Shown in pieces: positions 8,890-18,243 of a DNA stretch of 64,000 nt (its first letter is position 1; each line of letters starts with the position of its first letter). Both the position numbers and the translations under genes were made by a program. The DNA lies in NCBI RefSeq assembly GCF_022809095.1, contig NZ_JALAZE010000006.1, forward strand, positions 1-64,000, given 5' to 3'. The stretch comes from Bacillus kexueae (lineage in GTDB: Bacteria; Bacillota; Bacilli; Bacillales; Aeribacillaceae). Under the pieces are notes generated by a model, which was given only the letters and a program-made list of their open reading frames with translations, was not told the DNA's origin and did not search any database.

Positions 8890-11725
8890 CTTGATGAATC
8901 TCCTTTTCCATACAAACCTGCCTGAAGGTACAATAATAACAATGTCCGCCTGACCTTTTATCAAATTGCTGCTTGTTTATTTTTTCTGCATATGTTGTTA
9001 ACTTTCTATATACGTCATCATTTCCGTAACAAAACCCTCTTAACAAGTCTAAATAAGTATTTTTTACATACTTTAAATGAGTCTGATCATCTTCATCTTT
9101 TCCTTTTACACTGAAAGATAGTAAATCTTTAAGATTCGAAATCGAATAATAATTTGTAACTGTAGGGTATTTTACTTTTAATTGCCTTTCACCATAGAAT
9201 ACATACCCTCCGATCTCCTTTTCAGCCTTTTGTTCCGTCAAACTAAGTGCAGCATTTTTATGTTCATTTACACTAAGAATTCTATTTATAAGTGATTCTA
9301 TGTGAAATCTTGTACGAATGATTATATCTTCCCAGTACCTATTTCCCAGTGGAAATAATGGCTGTATTTTCTCTTTCGCCTCCGTTAAAATTCCTCCAAT
9401 TGAAATCATTACAACTTTCTTATTATTTTTAGAGATTTTTGGAAACTTCCCAACTAAAATTTTTACCGATTCTTCATACAAACAAGAAGATGCATAATTT
9501 TGAAGCTGAAAGATATTTGTATATGCCTTTTTTTCCGGGTATTGTTTCTCATAATAAAAACGTCGAGGGCAATACTCATAAACTGCTATGTCTTCTATAG
9601 TAATTACACTGTTCTCTTTAATTTTAGAGAAGTTCATTTGATTTTCGGGATAAGTTAATTCAGTTATTGGTTTTGGAGAAGCACTCAACAATAGTTTAGA
9701 ATTTTTTAATATTTCCTCCAATTTTTCACTATCAATACTTTCTTCAATACCAAATACTTTTACAATATCATGTAAATAGTGAGCAGGGGATTGATTAATA
9801 CCTTCATGTAATCTTGAGTAAGAAATCGTTAACTTTTTGTTAGCTGCATTAATTACCACAAACATATAGTATAACGACCTGTCTAAATAATATTTATATA
9901 AAAAGTTAGAGTTCTTTCCGTCAATTTTTGTACATCTTTTCAAAATTTCATACTCAATGTCTATATTCATAGGCCACTTATACATAATATTTTCAGGGAA
10001 AAATTTTTGAGTAAACCTAGTTAAATAAATATAATCATATTCTTGGTACTCAACGTTATTAGGTCCTGTAACAGTGATTTTAACTTGATTTAAAGGAAGA
10101 ACTAGCTCTTCCTTATAATCGTCTTGAAATATCGTCTGTATTCGAGTAGCAAATTCCTGTATTTCAATTTTGATATTTTGATGTTTCCCTACAGAGTCAA
10201 TTATATCCCTTAAACGACATTCGGTGTCCCCATCTAACTCTGACAATGTCCTTTCTGACTTTAGTGTATTTATTAAGAAATTAAGATGTTCTTCAAATGT
10301 CTTTCTTTCTGTATTTATAAGTTGTTTTGACAAGTTTTCTATATTAATTATAAAACATTCTAGAGAATTAAGCTCTTCTTCAGAAACATAATATAAAGGA
10401 TGATATTGAAAAGATTCATTTATTTTAGATTTCGCCTTTTTTATTGAAGTGATCTGATTATACCACTGATTAAAGGTTGTACAATCTTCAAAGAATCCCT
10501 TAAGCTGTTCAAGTGTTAGTGTCAATCCTTCTGAACCATGTAATAGATTGAGATGCAATATATCTATAACCATTTCACAGTCTATATAATGATCACTTTC
10601 TCCGAAGACCGAGATTTTTTCATCCACATTAATTTTATAAAGAAAATAAATTAATTTTCCAAATGGTAGTTGAATTAGTGGTCGTTCCGGTATTTCAACT
10701 TGAACATTGTAAAACTCAGCTAACTCTCTGACCATCGGTCTCATCTCCATTGCCTTTGGAGTTACAATTGCAACCTTATTTGCCTTAACTAACCCCTGTT
10801 TAATAAGTGTAGCGATCCTAGCAACAATAGCTCTCATTTCATCTTCTACCGTTTCAAACTCAACAAATTCTACCGAATGATCATCTATTTGTATATTTGA
10901 GTCACTAAAAATATTTCTAGCCAATTTTTGTACAACGTTATGTTGTTGAACATTACTTTTAATACTTTTCCATTTTTTAATTGAAGCATAAGGTTCATAT
11001 GTCTTTCTTAAGACTCTAAAAACTGGATTATCAGCCTGATCAAGATCAACTGGTATAAAAAAGGTAACATCACTCCCTCTTCCCTCCAACTTGTTAATTA
11101 GTCTATGAAGAGAAGGACGTATCGGTAAAAAGGCTCCGTCAATGTATACTTTATCAAAGTCTGAAAAAGGTTCATTTTCCAATAATTGATTACATGCTAA
11201 TCCAAAATCTAAGTGGTTTAAAGACTGTAGTTCTTGCAAATATAAATCGTATAGACCTATCAATGCCACCCACGAATCATTAGAGGAACACTTATATAAT
11301 TCTTTAATGGAAACACCAGACAATGTAAAGGATTGAAATGTTTCATGAATGTCTGACAGAAGTGTATACCATGTTGAATGTGCTGTTACAGAATTTTGTT
11401 TCATAACTCTTTCCAAGACAATGGCGGATTCACTTTTTGTTAATACTTTATAACCACTGTTAAATGCCATGTATTCTAGAAAGCGATTTAACTCAAAAAG
11501 ATATATATTATGCTTAATAAAAATTTTTGAAAGTTCTCTATCACTAATTCTTTGATCTGTCGAAAATACTATGTTTTGATTCCGCAATATAGCTTTATAA
11601 AAATTAGATCTCCTCTTATATAAAATCATTGTAGGAACAATGTGAAGAATCTTTTTGTTATTATGATATTGTTCTGCTAAATACTCTTCTACGTCCTTAG
11701 TATTAGGAGTACATAATATTTCCAA
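8873..11725 (-). CDS. AddB-like protein with Fe-S cysteines
   Basis: A 950-residue protein resembling AddB/RexB, the partner of AddA. The N-terminus (LEILCTPNT..., HIVPT) has the shape of the inactive helicase-like part. The C-terminus has YEYCPRRFYYE followed about 220 residues later by C-x2-C-x5-C (CYYCTFRQVC), the four-cysteine Fe-S pattern that staples the nuclease domain of AddB and Cas4. Between them I cannot find the PD-(D/E)xK catalytic residues; the expected positions read GERQLKVKY and TNYYSISNLKD. The nuclease is therefore probably degenerate. Start: TTG at 11725, 7 nt after AGGAGG. First gene of an operon with the helicase, divergent from the DndD2/DndE2 genes. Confidence 0.7.
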   Translation of the reverse strand: MEILCTPNTKDVEEYLAEQYHNNKKILHIVPTMILYKRRSNFYKAILRNQNIVFSTDQRISDRELSKIFIKHNIYLFELNRFLEYMAFNSGYKVLTKSESAIVLERVMKQNSVTAHSTWYTLLSDIHETFQSFTLSGVSIKELYKCSSNDSWVALIGLYDLYLQELQSLNHLDFGLACNQLLENEPFSDFDKVYIDGAFLPIRPSLHRLINKLEGRGSDVTFFIPVDLDQADNPVFRVLRKTYEPYASIKKWKSIKSNVQQHNVVQKLARNIFSDSNIQIDDHSVEFVEFETVEDEMRAIVARIATLIKQGLVKANKVAIVTPKAMEMRPMVRELAEFYNVQVEIPERPLIQLPFGKLIYFLYKINVDEKISVFGESDHYIDCEMVIDILHLNLLHGSEGLTLTLEQLKGFFEDCTTFNQWYNQITSIKKAKSKINESFQYHPLYYVSEEELNSLECFIINIENLSKQLINTERKTFEEHLNFLINTLKSERTLSELDGDTECRLRDIIDSVGKHQNIKIEIQEFATRIQTIFQDDYKEELVLPLNQVKITVTGPNNVEYQEYDYIYLTRFTQKFFPENIMYKWPMNIDIEYEILKRCTKIDGKNSNFLYKYYLDRSLYYMFVVINAANKKLTISYSRLHEGINQSPAHYLHDIVKVFGIEESIDSEKLEEILKNSKLLLSASPKPITELTYPENQMNFSKIKENSVITIEDIAVYEYCPRRFYYEKQYPEKKAYTNIFQLQNYASSCLYEESVKILVGKFPKISKNNKKVVMISIGGILTEAKEKIQPLFPLGNRYWEDIIIRTRFHIESLINRILSVNEHKNAALSLTEQKAEKEIGGYVFYGERQLKVKYPTVTNYYSISNLKDLLSFSVKGKDEDDQTHLKYVKNTYLDLLRGFCYGNDDVYRKLTTYAEKINKQQFDKRSGGHCYYCTFRQVCMEKEIHQDEVNR

Positions 11726-11823
11726 TACAATTCCTCCTATTAACATTTATCTAACCACTATATTATAATACAATTATACTATATTATTCCAAAAGGAAAT
11801 TGTCTTAAGGTTAGGTGATTGAT
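11726..11823. promoter_or_regulatory. divergent promoter region of the accessory Dnd module
   Basis: This AT-rich gap between the AddB-like gene and the plus-strand small gene contains overlapping TATAAT-like boxes on both strands (11760-11790). Two transcripts must start here, so the two halves of the module are probably co-regulated. Exact boxes cannot be fixed by eye. Confidence 0.45.
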
Positions 11824-12003
11824 ATGCACACTGAAGAAGAAAAAGAACTCATTGAACATATTTGTCGAAAGCATGACTTAAACCCTAAATTCTTTAATAA
11901 ACTGCTAGAAATTGAGAAACATTACGCCAACAAAAATATGGGGAGACGTGCTGGTATTTTTAAAGATATGAAAGAGCTTATCGATATGTGGACTTTAAAA
12001 TAA
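11824..12003 (+). CDS. small protein preceding the DndD-like ATPase
   Basis: A 59-residue, charged, probably all-helical protein (HTEEEKELIEHICRKHDL...) without membrane segments. The ATG at 11824 follows AGGTG by 6 nt; a GTG at 11815 is possible. It ends 20 nt before the DndD2 start, so it is co-transcribed with DndD2 and DndE2. I do not recognise a function. Its place suggests an adaptor or regulatory subunit of the module (inference). Confidence 0.65.
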   Translation: MHTEEEKELIEHICRKHDLNPKFFNKLLEIEKHYANKNMGRRAGIFKDMKELIDMWTLK

Positions 12004-12023
12004 TAGAAGGGACTTGCTGCATT

Positions 12024-14042
12024 ATGATTTTTGAATACATTCATTTCAATAATTACCGTCCTTATTATGGAAAACAGACTCTTTATTTTCGAGATAAAAA
12101 CAAAGTGGATTCAAGCGTACATAGTAAAAATATTATATTAGTAGGTGGGCTAAACGGCCACGGAAAAACATCTTTAATAAATTCAATATATGTATGTCTA
12201 TTTGGACACCGTAGTTTTAAAAATCACAAAGAGTATGGAGAATACATTAGTAATTCCGTAAATTTCAAGCATGTTCGGGAAGGTGGAAAAGAAGGGGCTA
12301 TTGAACTAGCTTTTACAGATGATACAGGGTCCTATGCTATTGAAGTAACATTTGTTGACGGTCACCATGAAGAGTTTAGAAAAGTCTATAAATTAGATGA
12401 AGAACTTAAAAAGGAACGTGAAATCCAACTATCTACTGAAGAGTTTTATGATTTTATCGATGGTCGTATTCCATTAGACGTTGCACAGTTTTTTATTTTT
12501 GATGCAGAAAAAATCCGTGATCTAGTCGGAGAACAAGACAAGGATGAAACTATACGAGCTATTCAAAAAGTCGTATCTCTGGAACTATATAATCAGCTAT
12601 TAAAAGATATAGATAAAATTCACAATGACTTAACAAAGGAAATTAAAACCAAAGCTACTAACAAAGATGTGGATGAGTTATTTAAAAAATTAGACTTCGT
12701 CACTGCTGAATTAGAGGAATATGAAAATAAATTTAAGCATGTTGTTGATAGAATAGAAATCTTAAGCAATAAGGAACAAAACAAGCAACAAGAACGCCGT
12801 CAGCTCATCGCTAAAAATAGCTTAACTAAACAAAATCTCAGCAAAGTTATTGGTGAAAAAGAGCAAAAGTTAAAAGAAGTTCAGAAAGGATTAAAAGCTG
12901 CAAAATCAGACCAGTTACAAAAATTCATTTTGTCTCCCTACATCAAAAGATTAAAAACAAGAATTAAAGATGAGCGCAGATATATCGATGCAAAAATGAG
13001 GGAAGATGCTAAATTTGCACCATATGAAGATTTTATAAACGAACTACTAAGTACATTAACCTCTCCAATGTTGACTGATAAACAGAAAAACGAGTTGAGA
13101 GAACATGGTAGGAAAATATGGGCAAAAATAAATGACATTCAACAAAATGTTATTTCAGAACAAATGGAAATATTGCATGACCTTTCACAAGGCGATTTAC
13201 AAAAGTTACTATATTACCCTGAAACAAGGTCAACAAACTTAAAAACTTTAATTAACGAAAAACAAAATACCGAAAACTTATTAAAAAGATATTATGAGCA
13301 ACTAGAAGATGCTCCTGAGGAAATTGATACATCAAAATTAGATAAAGAAATTTCTGAACTTAATCAAGAACTAGGTGACCTAAGAGGACAAAAACGAAAT
13401 TATTTTTCAAAAGTCAATGACTTAAGGAATAAAAAATTCGAACTTAATCGAGATATCCAATCTAAACAAAAAAGCTTGGCAAAGTTAGGACCACTCGAAG
13501 AAAAAATGACACTGTTAGAAAAGATGCACAATGTCACTAAAGAATTTATCGATCAAGTAACAGTATTAAAAGCACGTCAACTAAAAACTGAAATAGAAAA
13601 TATTTTAAATCAATTATTTAGAAAAGATGATTTTCAACGTGTAGAATTTCATCCCGAGAAATTCACACTAACAATTTTTAATCAACTTGGTCAACCTATT
13701 GATTTAATGTCACGTTCAGAAGGAGAAAAACAACTGATCGCTCTCGCAATGATTTGGGCATTAACTAAAGTATCTGGATCAAAGTTCCCATTTGTCATTG
13801 ATACTCCTTTAGCTCGTTTAGATAGTATTCATCGCTCTAATCTAGTGAATCACTATTTCACTAAACTGAGTGAACAAGTTGTAATCTTATCAACTGATAC
13901 AGAAATCACAAAAGATTTCTATCAACAACTTTGTCCTTTTATAGAAAAAGAATATATCTTGCAATTTGACGAGGAGGACAAATGCACAAAAATTGATGAA
14001 GGGTATTTCTTTGAACAGGAGTGGACAACATGGCAGGTGTAA
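12024..14042 (+). CDS. second DndD-like SMC/Rad50-type ATPase (DndD2)
   Basis: A 672-residue ATPase of the DndD type. Walker A is GGLNGHGKTS (41-50). A coiled-coil middle (about 190-520) separates it from the C-terminal SEGEKQLIALAMIWAL signature, Walker B FPFVIDTPLARLDS and QVVILSTDTEI. The last two strings are close to the equivalents in the canonical DndD at 16222-18243 (DTLFGRLD, QVIILSTDTEI), so this is a divergent paralogue, not RecN or SbcC. Start at 12024 follows AGAAGGG; the frame opens at 11988 without a ribosome site. DndD ATPases hydrolyse ATP during sulfur transfer to DNA. Here, beside a helicase, it may instead sense modified or unmodified DNA (inference). Confidence 0.8.
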   Translation: MIFEYIHFNNYRPYYGKQTLYFRDKNKVDSSVHSKNIILVGGLNGHGKTSLINSIYVCLFGHRSFKNHKEYGEYISNSVNFKHVREGGKEGAIELAFTDDTGSYAIEVTFVDGHHEEFRKVYKLDEELKKEREIQLSTEEFYDFIDGRIPLDVAQFFIFDAEKIRDLVGEQDKDETIRAIQKVVSLELYNQLLKDIDKIHNDLTKEIKTKATNKDVDELFKKLDFVTAELEEYENKFKHVVDRIEILSNKEQNKQQERRQLIAKNSLTKQNLSKVIGEKEQKLKEVQKGLKAAKSDQLQKFILSPYIKRLKTRIKDERRYIDAKMREDAKFAPYEDFINELLSTLTSPMLTDKQKNELREHGRKIWAKINDIQQNVISEQMEILHDLSQGDLQKLLYYPETRSTNLKTLINEKQNTENLLKRYYEQLEDAPEEIDTSKLDKEISELNQELGDLRGQKRNYFSKVNDLRNKKFELNRDIQSKQKSLAKLGPLEEKMTLLEKMHNVTKEFIDQVTVLKARQLKTEIENILNQLFRKDDFQRVEFHPEKFTLTIFNQLGQPIDLMSRSEGEKQLIALAMIWALTKVSGSKFPFVIDTPLARLDSIHRSNLVNHYFTKLSEQVVILSTDTEITKDFYQQLCPFIEKEYILQFDEEDKCTKIDEGYFFEQEWTTWQV

Positions 14043-14416
14043 AATTATCACAAGAAGGCTATAACTATTTAGAAACTATTATGGCAGAACTAGAAATGGA
14101 AAGAAGTGACCGTCCAGACGCCTTAAAAATTGCATTCTCGAAAGGAATAGTAGCCAACACTCTTCCTACTGAAGAAAAAAAAGAACTATCCAAATTTGAA
14201 TTCCCTATTTCTGTAATAGCTAAAGGAGACGAGTTACTCTTAGCTAAACATTTAATTATTGAAAGACTACAGCGAAAAGTTGATAATTATGAATTTGAAA
14301 AATATATTCTCTTATTTGTAGAACATGGGCTTAAGATAATGTTTTCAGAAATTCAAGAGTTATCAAGTGCAGATAATTATCTTTTTTATTTAATGGAAAA
14401 ACATGGATTTTCTTGA
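14030..14416 (+). CDS. second DndE-like protein (DndE2)
   Basis: 128 residues, similar in length and pattern to DndE. RPDALKIAFSKGI parallels TPNILGRLAISLSL of the canonical DndE, and the C-terminal YEFEKYILLFVEHGLKIMF parallels EEYFPTLIKKHLDRGAKLL. DndE binds nicked DNA and organises the Dnd complex in known systems. The ATG at 14030 is 8 nt after AGGAG and lies inside the end of DndD2 (13-bp overlap), so the two are translationally coupled, like dndD and dndE in the canonical operon. Confidence 0.75.
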   Translation: MAGVKLSQEGYNYLETIMAELEMERSDRPDALKIAFSKGIVANTLPTEEKKELSKFEFPISVIAKGDELLLAKHLIIERLQRKVDNYEFEKYILLFVEHGLKIMFSEIQELSSADNYLFYLMEKHGFS

Positions 14417-14493
14417 GTGTTTTATCCAACATTTAATGATGTTACCTTTATAAAGGGTTTGAGGAAAAGTGATATTTGTGCACTGATATAAGC

Positions 14494-14546
14494 AAGACCT
14501 AAAGAAGATGCTGCTTCACATCTCTCTTTAGGTCTTATCTTTTATT
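14494..14546 (+). terminator. terminator after DndE2
   Basis: Stem AAGACCTAAAG (14494-14504) pairs with CTTTAGGTCTT (14526-14536), followed by ATCTTTTATTTTTT. It separates this operon from the convergent dnd operon. From 14547 to 14688 I see no gene. Confidence 0.85.
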
Positions 14547-14688
14547 TTTTAATCCCTAATTTGGATTTCTTTACAAATATATAGATATGAATATCAAAAT
14601 TATAAGCCCCCCTCACAAGATTAATTTTGTTATTAGTCAACAAATGTTTGGTGTAACGAGGATTGCAACTAAAGTATTTAAATATTAT

Positions 14689-15837
14689 CTAAATACTGTA
14701 TGCTCTTACTGATATGTTTAAATTTTTAATGAATTCTTTTACGTCATTTTTGTCTATAAACTTATTTAAAGATATTCTAAATGAATTTCTAATCATAAAA
14801 CTATTCAATCCGATTGCTGAGAGAACATATGATGGCTCGTTTATTGAGCATGCAGACCCTGTAGAAATTGCGAATTTATCTTTTAGACTCCTAATAATTA
14901 GTTCATTATTCACCCCGGGAATCGTAATATTTATAATACCTGGAATTTTCTTCTTCATATCTCCATTAATGATTGCTGAAGGAATACTCTTTTCTAACTC
15001 ATCAAGAAAAATCTTCTCAAGTTCTTTTAAGTGGTGTACATGAGAATCAAATTCTTCTCTTGCTATCTCTGCAGCTTTTCCCAATCCTACAATATTATGA
15101 ACACTTAATGTGCCCGATCGATATCCATCTTCTTGACTTCCACCATGCAATAGTGGCGTAATACGCGTCCGAAGCCCTAATTCTCGCTTTCTAATAAAAC
15201 AAGCACCTATCCCTTTTGGACCATACATTTTATGACCAGAAAGAGATAAAAAGTCAATAGGAACACTGTTAAGATCTACCTTGACTTTACCTATAACCTG
15301 TGTAGCATCACTATGAAAGAAAATATCTTTATTTTTTCCTTTTACACTTTTGGCAAGTTCTTCTATATGATTGATAGTTCCAATTTCATTATTTCCCCAT
15401 ATGATAGAAACTAAGATTGTGTCTTGCCTTAGTGCATTTAATAATTCTGATTCTTCCACTCTTCCATACTCATTCACATTTAAATACGTGACTTCGTATC
15501 CTTCACCTTCAAGAAATTCACATGTTTCTAAAACTGATTTATGTTCTACTTTAGTTGTAATAATATGCTTTCCTCGATCCCTGTAATAGTGTGCTATACC
15601 TTTTAAAACAAAATTATTACTCTCAGTAGCACAGCTAGTAAAAATCAATTCATCCGCTAAGCAATTTAAGAGCAAAGCCACTTGTTCCCGTGCATTTTGC
15701 ACTGCATTTTTTGCATTTTCAGCCAATGTATAATATTTACTGGAAGGATTCCCGAATTCTTCTTCCAGGAATGGCCACATTGACTCCTTTACTCGTGGGT
15801 CAACCGGATTTGTAGCACTACTATCTAAGTAAATCAT
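14689..15837 (-). CDS. dndA: cysteine desulfurase DndA
   Basis: A pyridoxal-phosphate cysteine desulfurase of 382 residues, IscS/NifS type. The cofactor lysine is K203 in SGHKMYGPKG and the active cysteine is C330 in STGSACS. It takes sulfur from cysteine as a persulfide and passes it to DndC for DNA phosphorothioation. It overlaps dndE by ATGA, so it is the last gene of dndB-C-D-E-A. A housekeeping IscS could look similar, but the operon fixes the assignment. Confidence 0.92.
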   Translation of the reverse strand: MIYLDSSATNPVDPRVKESMWPFLEEEFGNPSSKYYTLAENAKNAVQNAREQVALLLNCLADELIFTSCATESNNFVLKGIAHYYRDRGKHIITTKVEHKSVLETCEFLEGEGYEVTYLNVNEYGRVEESELLNALRQDTILVSIIWGNNEIGTINHIEELAKSVKGKNKDIFFHSDATQVIGKVKVDLNSVPIDFLSLSGHKMYGPKGIGACFIRKRELGLRTRITPLLHGGSQEDGYRSGTLSVHNIVGLGKAAEIAREEFDSHVHHLKELEKIFLDELEKSIPSAIINGDMKKKIPGIINITIPGVNNELIIRSLKDKFAISTGSACSINEPSYVLSAIGLNSFMIRNSFRISLNKFIDKNDVKEFIKNLNISVRAYSI

Positions 15838-16220
15838 TGAACCATCTCCATTTCAAAAGTAGCGAGAGACTTTATAAATTTCTCATAATTCCCTGCATAC
15901 CGATATTCATTCAATAGTAGCTTAGCTCCACGATCCAAATGTTTTTTGATCAGTGTAGGAAAATATTCTTCATCAGTAATATTTCTTCCTAACTGCTGTG
16001 CAATTAATACTTTAAATACTACATCTTGATTACCCGTTAGTGTATTTCTGTTAAACTCCAAGCCATTCGTATCAGACTCAAACTGTTCAATAGGTTCATC
16101 CAATAAAAGCGAGAGCGAAATAGCCAGTCTCCCCAAAATATTTGGAGTTAGGTTCGTTGAAGATTGTAAGTCTTTTAGGATATCCTGTGTTTGTTTCGAA
16201 GTTTTGATACGGTACTGCAA
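15834..16220 (-). CDS. dndE: DNA sulfur modification protein DndE
   Basis: A 128-residue basic protein of the DndE family, small all-helical DNA-binding subunit of the Dnd complex. Features are an N-terminal RIKTSKQTQDILKDLQ helix and the C-terminal FPTLIKKHLDRGAKLLLNEY. The start is TTG: AAGGAGGTGA, which lies inside the last codons of dndD, is 9 nt upstream and no ATG fits. It overlaps dndA by 4 bp. Confidence 0.92.
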   Translation of the reverse strand: MQYRIKTSKQTQDILKDLQSSTNLTPNILGRLAISLSLLLDEPIEQFESDTNGLEFNRNTLTGNQDVVFKVLIAQQLGRNITDEEYFPTLIKKHLDRGAKLLLNEYRYAGNYEKFIKSLATFEMEMVQ

Positions 16221-16221
16221 G

Positions 16222-18243
16222 CTATTTCACCTCCTTGGTAGGGAAAAAATATTCGTTTCTAATCTCGACTGCATTAGTTTCACGGTTAAAGTGAATAACA
16301 TACTCTCTAGAAATTTGACTCTTTAGCTCTTGATAATATTGTTCATCTATCTCAGTGTCAGTAGATAAGATAATAACCTGTTTCGCAGAAAATGGTAAAA
16401 ATTTCTTAATTAAATTTTCTTTATGTGAATGGTCAAGTCTCCCAAACAATGTATCTAATACAAAAGGTATATCAGCTTTAGCTGCTTTTAAAAGCGCCCA
16501 TAAGAGAGAAAGGAAAAAAATTTGTGTTTCTCCAGCTGAAAATGAATGTTTAAAAACTGGAGCATCCTTATGATTTAACATAGAGATTTCAAACGTATTT
16601 GGATCTATATAAAATTTATTCAGAAATTGCCCTTTACGCATTAGAGAATTAAACATTTGTAGGAAATATGTTTCAACCTTTTGTAAGTACTTTTCTATTT
16701 GTCGTTGCTGATACTTAGATAAAACAAGGTTTAGTCTCTGAGTTAAACCAAAAATATTTTCATCTTTTTTTGCTTGATATACACGTTTTTCTACCTTTTG
16801 TAACTGAGAAAGTAAATCGTCTAAAAATTTCTTTGCTTGGACAAGCTTTTCTTCATTAGCTTCAATTTCATATCTAAGCTGTTCAAGAACTTTTGTTTCT
16901 TCATTCATTTTATTTACAATCTCTTTTAAAGAATCATCTTTTAAGCTATGTTCAATTTGTTTTCGTTTTTGGTATATTAAATTGACCAGCTCGTTCATTT
17001 TATTAAACTTTTCAACTATATTTTGACCTCTAAATGTTGAAACTTCCCGATAAAGTTCCTCAATAGTCTTCTTTTGTTCTCCTGTTAGTTCATGAATTGA
17101 CGTGAAACGATTAATATTTATACCCGTCGGTTTCATTTTCTCATATAAATACATCTTAAACTTGTCTACAAATTCAGTTAATACAATTTCATCGTTTTCG
17201 TTTTTTATTTTATATGATTTACTAAGTCCCTCAAATATATTGGGGAGTAACTGTTCCCCAAGCTTATTTTTTAAAATCTCGTATTGTTGTACTTCTTCTT
17301 CTTGATTTAACTGAGTAACAGCTTTTTGTAGTAAATTCCGTTGTATAGTAAAAGGCAATAAAGTTGCTATTATTTCTTTCATTTCCTCAGAAAGTCGCTT
17401 TTTTTCCTGTTCCATTTCTATAATATCTCTATTTAGATGTTCTCGCTCTTTCGCAACAATTCCACCATGATTTGTGAATTCTTTTTCTAATTCACTCAAT
17501 TTAATTTGACTTTCCTTATATTGCTCTTTCAGTTTTAATATTCTTTGTTCTAATGATGTAATAAAGTTTTCTTGATTAGTTACGTCTAACTTAACCTGTG
17601 TATATAGTTTTTCTTCATCACTTAAGTTGGAAAAAATATTTTCCTGACGCAAATACTTTAATAAGTCTGATTGTAAAATTTCAAACAAATCTAAATTAAA
17701 TAATGTCATGAAAGCATCTTTTATATTTGATTCAAAGGCTCGATCAAGGACATATTGATGTACCTTCTCTCCATCAAAAAAGAAAAAATCAAATAGAGTT
17801 GGAGGTAAGTGCCTTCGTAAAAAGTGCTGAAAGTCTTCTACTTCTTTATCACTAAGACTTTTTTTTCCTTTGAGAATGTTCACAGTTTCTTTGACATTCC
17901 CTTTTTGTAATATCCATTGTCGTTTAACTATATATTGATGGAGTTCACCGTATTGTCTTAAACTAAAGTCGACTTCAACACTCGAAAAATTATCTCCATC
18001 CTCTAAAGAGTATATATTAAATTTATCCCTGATAAAGTCAATATAACTTGCATTAACAGATTTGTATCCTAAAATAAGAGGACCATATAAAGCTACCTTA
18101 ACAGCCGTAAGAAAAGTAGTTTTCCCTGACCCATTTTCACCACCAATAAGGATAATGTTTTTATCATCTTCATTTTGAAAATCAAATTCATTTCTTCCGT
18201 AGTAGATACCAAAGTTGTGAATTACTAATTTATTTAACTGCAT
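16222..18243 (-). CDS. dndD: DNA sulfur modification ATPase DndD
   Basis: A 673-residue SMC-like ATPase. Walker A is GENGSGKTT (35-43); long coiled coils fill about 190-500; the signature FSAGETQIFFLSLLWAL and Walker B IPFVLDTLFGRLD lie near the C-terminus, followed by QVIILSTDTEI. DndD couples ATP hydrolysis to nicking and sulfur insertion with DndC and DndE. It starts within the last codons of dndC (14-bp overlap) after AAGGGGAAG. Confidence 0.94.
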   Translation of the reverse strand: MQLNKLVIHNFGIYYGRNEFDFQNEDDKNIILIGGENGSGKTTFLTAVKVALYGPLILGYKSVNASYIDFIRDKFNIYSLEDGDNFSSVEVDFSLRQYGELHQYIVKRQWILQKGNVKETVNILKGKKSLSDKEVEDFQHFLRRHLPPTLFDFFFFDGEKVHQYVLDRAFESNIKDAFMTLFNLDLFEILQSDLLKYLRQENIFSNLSDEEKLYTQVKLDVTNQENFITSLEQRILKLKEQYKESQIKLSELEKEFTNHGGIVAKEREHLNRDIIEMEQEKKRLSEEMKEIIATLLPFTIQRNLLQKAVTQLNQEEEVQQYEILKNKLGEQLLPNIFEGLSKSYKIKNENDEIVLTEFVDKFKMYLYEKMKPTGININRFTSIHELTGEQKKTIEELYREVSTFRGQNIVEKFNKMNELVNLIYQKRKQIEHSLKDDSLKEIVNKMNEETKVLEQLRYEIEANEEKLVQAKKFLDDLLSQLQKVEKRVYQAKKDENIFGLTQRLNLVLSKYQQRQIEKYLQKVETYFLQMFNSLMRKGQFLNKFYIDPNTFEISMLNHKDAPVFKHSFSAGETQIFFLSLLWALLKAAKADIPFVLDTLFGRLDHSHKENLIKKFLPFSAKQVIILSTDTEIDEQYYQELKSQISREYVIHFNRETNAVEIRNEYFFPTKEVK

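Noticed and set aside
12024-14042. Second ATPase as RecN, SbcC or a generic SMC protein
   Set aside because: The C-terminal IDTPLARLDS and ILSTDTEI blocks match DndD, and a DndE-like gene follows in overlap.
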